A stretch of 22,573 nucleotides of DNA from Bordetella parapertussis. GTDB taxonomy: Bacteria > Pseudomonadota > Gammaproteobacteria > Burkholderiales > Burkholderiaceae_B. This document shows, in pieces, positions 6,911-14,557 of the stretch. The notes below the pieces were generated by a model. It saw nothing but the letters and a program-made list of their open reading frames with translations, was not told the origin of the DNA and made no database searches. Numbering within the stretch: position 1 is the first letter of the stretch; every line of letters begins with the position of its first letter. The stretch lies in assembly GCA_945911685.1 (NCBI GenBank), contig CAMEAW010000039.1:1-22573 (forward strand), written 5' to 3'. A program made the translations under genes and the position numbers.

Positions 6911-8079
6911 GCTGTTTTCCCCAAGCCGTCAATGATCTTGCGTGCCATGCTCCAGCGATGCACTTCGCTTGGGCCATCATAAATCCTAAAGCCACGCATA
7001 TCCATAAAGATTCGCATCACAATGGTTTCGCCCGTAACGCCTTGGCCGCCTAAGATCTGTACGCAGCGATCAATCACACGCCACTCAGCCTCAGAGCACG
7101 TGACTTTGGCGCGGCTCGATTCAAAGTTACCATTATGTCCTTGATCTAACAACCACGCGGTATGCGCAATATGCAAGCGCGCGGTTTGCAGATCCATATC
7201 GTTATCGGCCAACATAAAACCGACGCCTTCGTGTTTGCCTAGAATACGACCAAAGGCTTCGCGGGTGCGCGCGTATTGCGTGGCAATATCGTGCGCACGA
7301 CGCGCCTGGCCAAGCCAACGCATGCAGTGCGTCAAACGTGCGGGCGCCAAACGAATTTGCGCGTACTTAAAGCCGCGGCCAATTTCACCCAACACGTCAG
7401 CGGCGGGTACACGAACATTTTCAAACTTCATGACACAGTGGCCGCCGGCAAAGCAGCTATCCATGGCGTCCATTTGCCGAGTAATCGAAATCCCTTTGCG
7501 ACTCATGTCACTTAAAAACATGGTGGCCGAGCCGTCTTCCATTTTGGCCATGATGATGCAATAGGTGGCGCCCTCGGCACCAGTGATAAACCACTTGTCG
7601 CCGTTGATCACATAATCGTCACCATCTTTAACGGCAGTGGTCAGCATCATGCCAGGGTCAGCGCCTGCACCAGGTGCGGGCTCGGTCATGGCAAAGCACG
7701 AACGTGTCAGACCTTGCACTTGTGGGCGCAACCAACGTTCTTTTTGCGCTTCGGTAGCGACGATTTCCATCAAATGGATGTTGCCTTCGTCGGGCGCGTG
7801 GATATTCATGGCGGTGGGGCCAAGCGTTGAATAGCCAGCCTCTTCAAACACGATGGCTTTATCAACGTGACTTAAACCCAGGCCGCCCAACTCAACCGAG
7901 GCGTGTGGGGTTAACAGACCCGCCGCACGGGCAAGCGCCACAAGCTCAGCGCGCAACTCTGGCGTCGGGCCATGCGCTGTCGCGCGCGGGTCTCGCTCTA
8001 GCGGAATGATTTTGTCAGCAATAAAACTGCGCGTGCGCTGCTGCAGGTCAAGCTGCGCCGGGGTCAGTGAAAAATCCAT
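6907..8079 (-). CDS. Acyl-CoA dehydrogenase family protein, ACAD10/11-like
   Basis: A full-length 390-residue flavoprotein with the helical N-terminal domain, the FAD/substrate motif CFAMTEPAPGAGADP (128-142), WFITGA (163-168) and a C-terminal helical domain with QILGGQGVTGE (341-351) and RIYDGPSEVHRWSMARK (365-381). In ordinary acyl-CoA dehydrogenases the catalytic base in the last motif is Glu (YEGT); here the matching position is Asp (D368 in YDGPSEVH), as in the ACAD10/11 branch that acts on 4-phosphoacyl-CoA. It is the first gene of a three-gene operon with an SDR and an APH-type kinase, the combination expected for converting 4-hydroxyacyl-CoA into a beta-oxidation substrate. The ATG is preceded by AGGAC at suitable distance. 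Confidence 0.85.
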   Translation of the reverse strand: MDFSLTPAQLDLQQRTRSFIADKIIPLERDPRATAHGPTPELRAELVALARAAGLLTPHASVELGGLGLSHVDKAIVFEEAGYSTLGPTAMNIHAPDEGNIHLMEIVATEAQKERWLRPQVQGLTRSCFAMTEPAPGAGADPGMMLTTAVKDGDDYVINGDKWFITGAEGATYCIIMAKMEDGSATMFLSDMSRKGISITRQMDAMDSCFAGGHCVMKFENVRVPAADVLGEIGRGFKYAQIRLAPARLTHCMRWLGQARRAHDIATQYARTREAFGRILGKHEGVGFMLADNDMDLQTARLHIAHTAWLLDQGHNGNFESSRAKVTCSEAEWRVIDRCVQILGGQGVTGETIVMRIFMDMRGFRIYDGPSEVHRWSMARKIIDGLGKTA

Positions 8080-8120
8080 GAGGGGCTGTCCTAGAGGCTA
8101 AATCGATGAAAGCAACCGCT

Positions 8121-8162
8121 ATTATCGCAATTTCAGCGAATCTTGCTTTGATCTTGCGCAAG
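8121..8162 (-). promoter_or_regulatory. Candidate promoter and palindrome ahead of the acyl-CoA dehydrogenase operon
   Basis: On the minus strand TGCGATAAT (8121-8129 reversed) is a good extended -10 element about 40 bases before the ATG at 8079. No clear -35 hexamer sits 16-18 bp upstream, which fits an extended -10 promoter. Slightly further upstream, CTTGCGCAAG (8153-8162) is a perfect 10-bp palindrome that could be a regulator site. Both are read by eye only. Confidence 0.3.
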
Positions 8163-8242
8163 TCTGGCAGAAGGTGGTGTTTTGCTTAAGATTTCAGTGA
8201 ACGAAGCCTAAGTGTTGGGCGATGGCAGGCAAACTGAGGCCT

Positions 8243-9421
8243 TTAACGCTGCTTCTTACTAAAAAGTAGGTTCAAGCTGACGACAAGAGCCAACAAACCA
8301 AAAATAATAAAGCCATATTGATAGCTTTTAGTTGCCATGATCACAAAGGCGAAGCCCGACGGGCAAACAATACCGCCTAAATAGGTAAAAAACAACGAGG
8401 CCCCTGTGGTTGAGGCGATCATGCCGGGTGGTGACACGCGGGCCACTTCAGCCATATAGACGCCGTTCCAACCAATGGCAGAGGCCCCAAAGATGACCAT
8501 CAATACAAGAATCATGCCGAAAGACCAGGTCGACGTGAGGGTGCCAGTGAGCACCGCGCAAACCGCCATGGTCACCCCAAGGATGACCATCACTTTTCGC
8601 GGCGATAAAAAGCGGTCTGCGACCCAACCCCAAAACACGCGCGCGAACACACTGGCGAGTTGAGTGATGGCCAAAGCAAAACCGGCGGCCACAAACGAGA
8701 TATCGATTTCGAGGGTCAGATAAGTGACGAGATAGCTGGTCAAAATCATCTGCAAGCCGCAATACACGAAAGATACGATGGCAAGCTCGCGCAGATCGCG
8801 ATTCAAGAACACCAGCTTGATGGGTTGTGTAACTTGTGCCAATGAGAAGGGGCTTGAGGCGATACGATCGTTATCGAGTTCTTGACGAAATGGCTCGGCG
8901 ATCCAAATAAAAACGATCAACAAGGCCGAGACCAAAAACAAAGTGATCTGCCAACCAGTGAGAAGCACCAGCACTGGGATTGCTAAACCAGCGATGAAGC
9001 CTGCTAAGGGGTTGCCGGTTTGTCGAATTGAAAATGCTAGGCTGCGCCGCCCCGGCGATGTGGTGCGCCCTAAGACATGCGAGCTTGCAGGCGAGATTGG
9101 GCCGTAACCGATCCCCATGATGATGGCGCCCAGTACGATCAGTGTGAGATTGCCACACGCCACCAACGCCAGACCTAGCGAACAGAAGGCCAACCCAAGC
9201 TGGCTGATACGAATTGCACCGTACCTGACGATAAAGTTGCCCGACACCAGCGCTGCGAGCATTCCTGCAACGTACACAATCGAGATGAAATAGCCAATCC
9301 ACTCAGGGGAGAAGGAAAGTGCTTCGGAAGCCACCGGCGCCAAAATAGGCACTGCATTGAGCACCAGCGCCGATACAACGGCGACGCTTAACATCATTGC
9401 AGAGGGGGCAAAGCTTTTCAT
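8243..9421 (-). CDS. MFS transporter, 12 predicted membrane segments
   Basis: A 392-residue inner-membrane protein made almost wholly of hydrophobic helices with short polar loops, in two halves of about six segments joined by a charged loop near residues 175-200. The loop between helices 2 and 3 has GNFIVRYGAIRIS, a degenerate form of the MFS motif GxxxDRxGRR; the matching loop in the second half has WGWVADRFLSPRKV. The substrate is not predictable, although MFS permeases of this type often carry organic acids or act as exporters. It is transcribed alone, divergently from the PPC/DUF296 gene, across 221 bp (9422-9642) in which I see no further gene. No clear ribosome binding site precedes the ATG. 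Confidence 0.82.
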   Translation of the reverse strand: MKSFAPSAMMLSVAVVSALVLNAVPILAPVASEALSFSPEWIGYFISIVYVAGMLAALVSGNFIVRYGAIRISQLGLAFCSLGLALVACGNLTLIVLGAIIMGIGYGPISPASSHVLGRTTSPGRRSLAFSIRQTGNPLAGFIAGLAIPVLVLLTGWQITLFLVSALLIVFIWIAEPFRQELDNDRIASSPFSLAQVTQPIKLVFLNRDLRELAIVSFVYCGLQMILTSYLVTYLTLEIDISFVAAGFALAITQLASVFARVFWGWVADRFLSPRKVMVILGVTMAVCAVLTGTLTSTWSFGMILVLMVIFGASAIGWNGVYMAEVARVSPPGMIASTTGASLFFTYLGGIVCPSGFAFVIMATKSYQYGFIIFGLLALVVSLNLLFSKKQR

Positions 9422-9642
9422 TTGTAGTCAGTTAGAAGCGTGCTGTTGCACAACCGTGAGGGCTTGCTTGGCAAACAACAACCAAGGCCGAATTGCCCCT
9501 AGGCATGACAGCGTAAAAACTATTGTGGTTAGAACAGCTCAACCTTACCACGCTGACGGTGAGGGCAAAGGCTCAAACAGCACAATCAGTTTTGGTTATG
9601 ATTGGGCACTTAGACTCTCCACTTAATCACAGGGCACGTTCG

Positions 9643-10557
9643 ATGCGAAGTATTCAACATCCTGGGCAACCAAGCCAACAACGCGTTGCAGCGCAGCAAG
9701 TTGAGTTTGAGCCTTTCGACCTTGAACTACCCGCACAGATGACTTTGATGCAGGCGGTGGCGCAGTCTATGCAAGGCATCGGGGCGCAATGCGCGACGTT
9801 TCGCATGCAAGCCGGGGGCTTCGAGCCGTTTTCGTACGTCATGCCGGCCTTAGCAAAAACTTCGGCACATGCTGTGTATTTCAGCGACACGTACCCCGTT
9901 GAAGGTGCAGTGCGCCTTGAAACCGCTTCAGTGACGTTTGGCCAACGCGACGGTAAGCCCTGGTTGCATAGCCACGCAATTTGGATCGAGGCGAGTGGGC
10001 GCAGGCACTGTGGTCATTTGTTGCCTGATGATATTCAAGTGAATCACCCAATTCAAGCTCAAGGCGTGGCGGTGCGTGGTGCGACATTCACGGTTTGCCC
10101 CGATGGCGAAACCAATTTCACTCTGTTTGTGCCGCTAAAAAGTATGGCGCGGCCAAGTCAAACACGTACTGATGTTACGAGCTCAGGCAAAACATCCACC
10201 TCAGTCCAAACAACGCGCAGCAAAGGCTATGCACTGCGTGTCGCACCCAACATCGATATTTGCACCGCGTTAGAAACTTTTTGTGTCGAACGTAGCATCA
10301 CCCACGCTAAGATTCAAGGCGGTGTGGGTAGCACGGTGGGTGCAGTGTTTGACGATGGACGCGTCGTTGAGCCGTTTGTCACTGAACTATTGATACGCAA
10401 CGGTGAAATTTTCACTGACGCAAACGGACAAACCCAAGCGCAGCTTGACGTATCGATGGTGGATTACAAAGGAGGGGTCTCAGAAGGCCGACTCGCACGA
10501 GGCCAAAACCCCGTGCTTGTGACCTTTGAGTTAGCACTTGAAGTGCTGAGTGCTTAG
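9643..10557 (+). CDS. Two-domain PPC/DUF296 protein
   Basis: The frame is open from 9523, but the ATG at 9643 is preferred: AGGG lies 8 bp ahead and the earlier 40 residues look non-coding. The product has 304 residues. Residues about 25-165 form a first PPC (plants and prokaryotes conserved) domain with the expected metal histidines in WLHSHAIW and RRHCGHLL (H109, H111, H125). Residues about 193-304 form a second, similar domain (YALRVAPNIDICTALETFC...GGVGSTVGAVF) in which these histidines are absent. A Ser/Thr-rich linker joins them. PPC domains form trimers of unclear biochemical role in bacteria. The gene converges on the outer-membrane protein gene with overlapping stop codons (TTAG, 10554-10557). 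No function is proposed beyond the fold. Confidence 0.75.
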   Translation: MRSIQHPGQPSQQRVAAQQVEFEPFDLELPAQMTLMQAVAQSMQGIGAQCATFRMQAGGFEPFSYVMPALAKTSAHAVYFSDTYPVEGAVRLETASVTFGQRDGKPWLHSHAIWIEASGRRHCGHLLPDDIQVNHPIQAQGVAVRGATFTVCPDGETNFTLFVPLKSMARPSQTRTDVTSSGKTSTSVQTTRSKGYALRVAPNIDICTALETFCVERSITHAKIQGGVGSTVGAVFDDGRVVEPFVTELLIRNGEIFTDANGQTQAQLDVSMVDYKGGVSEGRLARGQNPVLVTFELALEVLSA

Positions 10558-11333
10558 AACCTTATCGACAAGCCCGCAACCACGCCAGATAGTGACTGAG
10601 TCGTTGTGATGCCGCCAGATTTTTGTCTGTTATAGAGATTTTTGAAACCAATGGTGGCTGCGCCCCACTCATAAGCATGGCCGATGCCAACCATTTGCTG
10701 ACTGGTGACCTCTGTGTCTTGCCCCATCCCGCCAACATCAATATAAAACGGAATAAAGTAGTCAGAGTCGCCTAAGCGCACGCGACCTTTTAAACCCGCA
10801 ATTGGTGTCGTACTGGTCTTGGCGTTTGAGTTACTCGCGCCGTATACGCTGTCAGCGATCTTCAAATCAGTTCTGGACACAACGTTCATGACCCGTACAC
10901 CAGCCAAACCATCGAGGTAGGTGTTTTTTGTGTTGTGAATGGTGTAAGTTGCTGCGAAAGTGTAGATGCCTTGCTCAACAGTTGTGTTCGAGCTTAGATT
11001 GGGTTTGCCCAACACCTCAGACTTTTGGGCGTTGAGTTTTGCATACACCATATCGGCCATCGCGCCCAGGCGACCGTGATGAGCCTCGAGGGTCAACATT
11101 GCTGCAAAATTGATATTCGAGATGATATCTCGTGCACGGTAGTCGACCGAGGCAAGCTTGGTTTCTCCGTAAGCCACACTGCCACCAATGGTCGTGGCCC
11201 AAATATAAGGTGTCACTGCACCTCGCCATTCATTGGTCACCTGTGGGATGGTCTGAACCCCTTCGGTCGTTTGCGCCGAGAGGTTGGCAGCAGGGCTTAC
11301 TAAGATGAAGAGCAATGCAATGGTTTTTTTCAT
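10554..11333 (-). CDS. Outer-membrane beta-barrel protein
   Basis: A 259-residue exported protein. A signal peptide covers residues 1-20 (MKKTIALLFILVSPAANLSA, cleavage before QTTEG). The mature part shows alternating hydrophobic/polar strands (WRGAVTPYIWATTIGGSVAY, YTFAATYTIH, YFIPFYIDVGGMG, YEWGAATIGFKNLY) and ends in a final Phe (GLSIRF), the signature for BAM insertion. Size fits an 8-10-stranded barrel; a ligand cannot be named. It lies downstream of the Bug receptor and SDR genes on the same strand, separated by 102 bp that contain two competing hairpins, so separate or leader control is likely. Convergent 4-nt overlap with the PPC gene. The ribosome binding site is weak. Confidence 0.72.
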   Translation of the reverse strand: MKKTIALLFILVSPAANLSAQTTEGVQTIPQVTNEWRGAVTPYIWATTIGGSVAYGETKLASVDYRARDIISNINFAAMLTLEAHHGRLGAMADMVYAKLNAQKSEVLGKPNLSSNTTVEQGIYTFAATYTIHNTKNTYLDGLAGVRVMNVVSRTDLKIADSVYGASNSNAKTSTTPIAGLKGRVRLGDSDYFIPFYIDVGGMGQDTEVTSQQMVGIGHAYEWGAATIGFKNLYNRQKSGGITTTQSLSGVVAGLSIRF

Positions 11334-11357
11334 TTGAAATTTAATTCTTGGTGATCT

Positions 11358-11407
11358 GAAGTAAATCGACTTTTGTGTGAAGAGTCGAATTACTTCGGTT
11401 AAGTAAT
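11358..11407 (-). promoter_or_regulatory. Two mutually exclusive hairpins in the leader of the outer-membrane protein gene
   Basis: Hairpin A pairs 11358-11373 with 11381-11396 (16-bp arms, 14 positions matching, 7-nt loop). Hairpin B pairs 11389-11395 (ATTACTT) with 11401-11407 (AAGTAAT), perfect 7 bp with a 5-nt loop. They share 11389-11395, so only one can form at a time. In the minus-strand transcript B is made first and A next, ending 24 nt before the ATG at 11333. No U-tract follows, so these are not simple terminators. They could be an RNA switch or attenuator, or a double operator at DNA level. Confidence 0.55.
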
Positions 11408-11435
11408 CGCCTTTAGCTGCAAGCAGCCGGACACT

Positions 11436-12272
11436 TTATTTTTCAACATACAGCTGCGACACATATGACTTGGTGTGCGGTCCGCCATCAACAGTTAGCG
11501 CTGCACCGTTAACATACGACGCTCGGGGTGAGGCCAAAAACACAACGACGTTGGCGATGTCAGACGGCACACCCCACGTTTGCCCTTTCGGCACCGATAC
11601 AGTTTCAAGCTTATCGCGGTTGGCCATGGCAGAATCCTTTTGCCATTGGCCACCAGAGGCTTGGCTCTCCCATAGGCGAAAGCGCTCTTCAGATTTGACC
11701 ACACCTGGAATCACGCAGTTCACTCTGATGCCAAATTCTGCTAATTCTGTTGCTAAATCAACAGAAAAACGCACTTCTGCGGCCTTTGCAGGGCCTGTGC
11801 AGCTCGATCCGGGCGGAAAATTACCTCGAATTGCGGTCCGTCCAGAGATGTTAATGATGGATGCGAAACTCGATTTTTTGAGCAAAGGCAAGGCACGTTG
11901 CGACACCCGAAATTGGGCAAAAAAGTTGATCGCCATGCCGTCTTGCAGTTCGTCGTCAGTCACCGTAGCAAAGGGTTTATAGATGCCAGTACCGGCGTTA
12001 TTGACCAAAATATCGAGTCGGCCAAAGCGCGATTGAATGTGAGCGATCAATTTATCGATATCCGCAAGCTTGGTCATGTCGGCTTGTACGGCTTCAATCG
12101 AGCCGCCTTGAGTCGCCGCATGCGAGGCAACTGCCTCATCGAGCTTGTTTTGGCGGCGCCCGCAAATTACTACATGCGCGCCTTCGTTTGCAAAGGCCTG
12201 TGCAGTAGCCAGTCCGATCCCTTCACTACCACCGGTGATGCAAACGATTTGCCCTGTCAGATCTAGGTTCAT
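11436..12272 (-). CDS. SDR-family protein lacking the catalytic tyrosine
   Basis: A 278-residue short-chain dehydrogenase-like protein with the cofactor motif TGGSEGIG (13-20), NNAG (91-94), N116 and S143 (NISGRT). The active-site YxxxK is replaced: the lysine is present (K163 in TGPAKAA) but T159 occupies the Tyr position. There is an insert around 196-232 and a longer C-terminus than in plain SDRs. Either it catalyses a reaction not needing the Tyr, or another residue substitutes. It starts 8 nt after the Bug receptor gene on the same strand, preceded by AGGT, so the two are co-transcribed; it may act on the ligand taken up. The fold call is firm, the activity unknown. Confidence 0.8.
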   Translation of the reverse strand: MNLDLTGQIVCITGGSEGIGLATAQAFANEGAHVVICGRRQNKLDEAVASHAATQGGSIEAVQADMTKLADIDKLIAHIQSRFGRLDILVNNAGTGIYKPFATVTDDELQDGMAINFFAQFRVSQRALPLLKKSSFASIINISGRTAIRGNFPPGSSCTGPAKAAEVRFSVDLATELAEFGIRVNCVIPGVVKSEERFRLWESQASGGQWQKDSAMANRDKLETVSVPKGQTWGVPSDIANVVVFLASPRASYVNGAALTVDGGPHTKSYVSQLYVEK

Positions 12273-12279
12273 AAGAGAC

Positions 12280-13266
12280 CTAATCGACCTTGATATTCAG
12301 GCGCCGAATAATATCCCCAAAGCGTTTGATTTCGCTTTGCGTAAATGCGGCAAGCTGCTCAGGTGTTGAATATTCGTACTCGGCACCTTGCGTGATAATC
12401 CCTTTCTGAATCTCGGGGCGCGCCAACACTTTTTTGGCGGCGGCGTTCATCAAATCGATTGTCTCTTTTGGCGTTCCTGTTCGGGTAAACAAGGCATACC
12501 ACTGTGAAATTTCAATATCTTTAAAGCCCGCTTCAGCAAAGGTTGGTACGTCTGGCATGGTCGTTGAGCGTTTAGCACTCGCGATTGCAAGTACTTTGAT
12601 CTTGCCGGCTTGGTAAAGAGCGGTTGCCGAGGCAACGCCAACAAATGAAAGCGCAATTTGCCCAGCGGCCACATCGCCAATGGCTGGCGCGTCGCCCTTA
12701 TAAGGTGCGTGGACCATATCAATGCCAGACGCTGCCTTAAAGGCCTCGCCCGCCAAATGACCGGTCGAGCCCACGCCGCTGCTTGAAAATGCTAGCTTGC
12801 CTGGATTTTTCTTGCTGTATGCCAACAACTCTGCAATGTTGTTGATACCTAAACGGGTGTCGACAGACAGCGTCAGAGGTACGAAGCCAATCATACTAAT
12901 GGGCGCAAAATCTTTAACAGCGTCGTAGGGTGCATTAGGATACAACGTGGGGTTTGTGCCATGCGTAGCGCTGTTGCCGGTCAATACCGTGTACCCATCA
13001 GGTGGTGATTTTGCGACGTAGGTGGCGCCGACAATACCGTTTGCACCGGTTTTGTTTTCAGCGACGATCACGCCTTTGAGTTCGGTGGCCATGTGTTGTG
13101 CCATCAAACGCGTCAAGTAGTCGTTGGCACCACCCGCGGCAAAGGGCGAAATAAACTGAATTGGTTTATCCGGAAACGCGGCAAAGGCCTGGGAGGCCGT
13201 CAAGCTCAAGGCTACGCCCGCGATTGCGGCAAGTTTTTTGAAAAAATGGGTGTAACGCTGTGACAT
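12280..13266 (-). CDS. Bug/TctC-family periplasmic solute-binding protein
   Basis: A 328-residue secreted receptor. The signal peptide spans residues 1-29 (basic start, hydrophobic AAIAGVALSLTA, cleavage after AFA). The mature start FPDKPIQFISPFAAGGANDYL is characteristic of the Bug family, followed by IVAENKTGANGIVGATYVAKSPPDGYT and GSTGHLAGEAFKAASGIDMVHAPYKG, which form the ligand cleft. Bug proteins bind small carboxylates or related solutes and often exist in large numbers without dedicated permeases; no TctA/TctB gene is visible here. A strong AGGAGA precedes the ATG. It is followed by the atypical SDR and diverges from the hotdog gene. Confidence 0.93.
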   Translation of the reverse strand: MSQRYTHFFKKLAAIAGVALSLTASQAFAAFPDKPIQFISPFAAGGANDYLTRLMAQHMATELKGVIVAENKTGANGIVGATYVAKSPPDGYTVLTGNSATHGTNPTLYPNAPYDAVKDFAPISMIGFVPLTLSVDTRLGINNIAELLAYSKKNPGKLAFSSSGVGSTGHLAGEAFKAASGIDMVHAPYKGDAPAIGDVAAGQIALSFVGVASATALYQAGKIKVLAIASAKRSTTMPDVPTFAEAGFKDIEISQWYALFTRTGTPKETIDLMNAAAKKVLARPEIQKGIITQGAEYEYSTPEQLAAFTQSEIKRFGDIIRRLNIKVD

Positions 13267-13570
13267 TGAATTCTCCTGTGCTGCGCGTGCTCATAGGCTG
13301 ACGCGCAATTATTTTGGTGCTAGGTGTTGAGTGTAAGCATTTTTGCTTTGACCCATTGAAATTAGTCGAAATGGCCGATGATCAAATTTTTCTGTATTGT
13401 CGTTTTGACTTGCCTCAGCCCTTTGTGTTCTTGCAGCAAAGATGAGTGCTTATTTTAAAGACGAGTCAGATTTTTAATGCGACTTTACAACAATATTCCA
13501 TAATATGGACTATTTGGTCGGGTATGATGCGTGGCGTTGGTGCGCCATCGCTTAGGATAACGATCGCACT
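13267..13570. promoter_or_regulatory. Divergent promoter region between Bug receptor and hotdog genes
   Basis: This 304-bp AT-richer region separates two genes transcribed away from each other and should hold both promoters. I see no gene in it. Possible elements are CCATA-A-TATGG near 13498-13508 and TATGAT near 13523, which could serve as a -10 for the rightward gene, but no matching -35 stands out. No regulator gene lies beside it. Confidence 0.35.
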
Positions 13571-14557
13571 GTGCGCCTAGCGCTTATGCCTTTCAACTCT
13601 TGGATCAGCGATATGCAACAGCAAGTTATAAACACCCACCCGATTGTTGAACGTGCCCGCATTGCGGTTGCCTTGAACCGTACGCCCGGTTATCACTTTT
13701 GTGGCAATTTTTTTAACTTGCTGTACGACGATGTAGATAAGCAGCACTCGGTTGTGCATATGGATGCGGCAGCGCAGTGTGCGGATCAGGACGGCCAACT
13801 GAGCATGACAGCTTTTGCCATGTTGGCTGATATGGGCTTGGCGACTGGAATTCGTTTTGGCTTGGATAAAACCACTCGCCTAGCGACTGTTTCGATCAGC
13901 CTGCAACTCACCGGCGCCCCCAGAATAGGGCGGACTTCGGCCTCTAGCAAGTCTCAGGGTTTTATTCAAGGTGCTAGTGCGCAACAAGGTTTAAGCCAAA
14001 CGCGGATTACCGCTGGTGACGAACTCGTGTGTATCGGTCATGGCGCCTTCATGATATTGCCGGTGCCAGGCGGTAAGGTTTTGGATCCCATCCCGTGGGT
14101 CGAGACCAAACCACCTAAGAATCCATCGCTAGACCTGTCAACTCTGACCGAAGACGAAGCCTGGGTGCTCAAGCGTGTTGAGCAGGCCGTTGCAACCACG
14201 GCACAGCAAGGCGGTAATTTCGTCACGCATTTTTTAGGTCTTTATCCCGTCGCAAATGAAACCGGTGCGCACGTCGTGATCGAGAACGGCGCTCACATTG
14301 CTAACCGTGTCAAGCACGTGCAAGGTGGGATTGTGCTGGCCTTGGGTATGGAAACTGCCGCCGCCGCTTTAGGCGCAGACTGGCTGCTGTCGGGTGTCAC
14401 TGCCACCTACATCAGCCCCGGAGAAGGCGAAACGATCTTGGCCACCTCAACGATCCTGCATCGCGGCCGTATGACCGCTGTCGTCAGTACGCAGGTGATC
14501 AACAGTACCGGACGCAAAGCGCTAGAAGTGATTACCACGCACGCACGCAGGCCTTAA
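13571..14557 (+). CDS. Tandem-hotdog thioesterase-like protein (PaaI type)
   Basis: Up to 328 residues from GTG 13571; ATG 13586 or 13613 are alternative starts, and the only ribosome-binding-like sequence (AGGA near 13554) does not decide between them. Two hotdog domains are visible: residues about 60-165, with LSMTAFAMLADMGLATGIRFG and ATVSISLQL, and about 235-325, with HVQGGIVLALGMETAAAAL, LLSGVTATYISPGEGETI and a terminal strand KALEVITTH. Domain 2 keeps the helix start (HxxGG) seen in PaaI/YbgC acyl-CoA thioesterases; domain 1 is less typical. Cytoplasmic hydrolysis of an acyl-CoA is the likely role but not proven. It diverges from the Bug receptor and converges on the acyltransferase with a TTAA stop overlap. 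Confidence 0.68.
   Translation: MRLALMPFNSWISDMQQQVINTHPIVERARIAVALNRTPGYHFCGNFFNLLYDDVDKQHSVVHMDAAAQCADQDGQLSMTAFAMLADMGLATGIRFGLDKTTRLATVSISLQLTGAPRIGRTSASSKSQGFIQGASAQQGLSQTRITAGDELVCIGHGAFMILPVPGGKVLDPIPWVETKPPKNPSLDLSTLTEDEAWVLKRVEQAVATTAQQGGNFVTHFLGLYPVANETGAHVVIENGAHIANRVKHVQGGIVLALGMETAAAALGADWLLSGVTATYISPGEGETILATSTILHRGRMTAVVSTQVINSTGRKALEVITTHARRP

Noticed and set aside
8448..8762. Alternative-frame proteins inside the MFS, PPC and PLP-enzyme genes
   Set aside because: They are shadows of well-supported genes, with no family resemblance and no start signals.
9523..9642. N-terminal extension of the PPC protein
   Set aside because: No ribosome binding site and no conserved-looking residues; the ATG at 9643 has AGGG at a proper distance.
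11358..11396. Insertion-sequence end or rho-independent terminator
   Set aside because: No transposase or matching second end is nearby, and neither strand has a T-tract after the stem.
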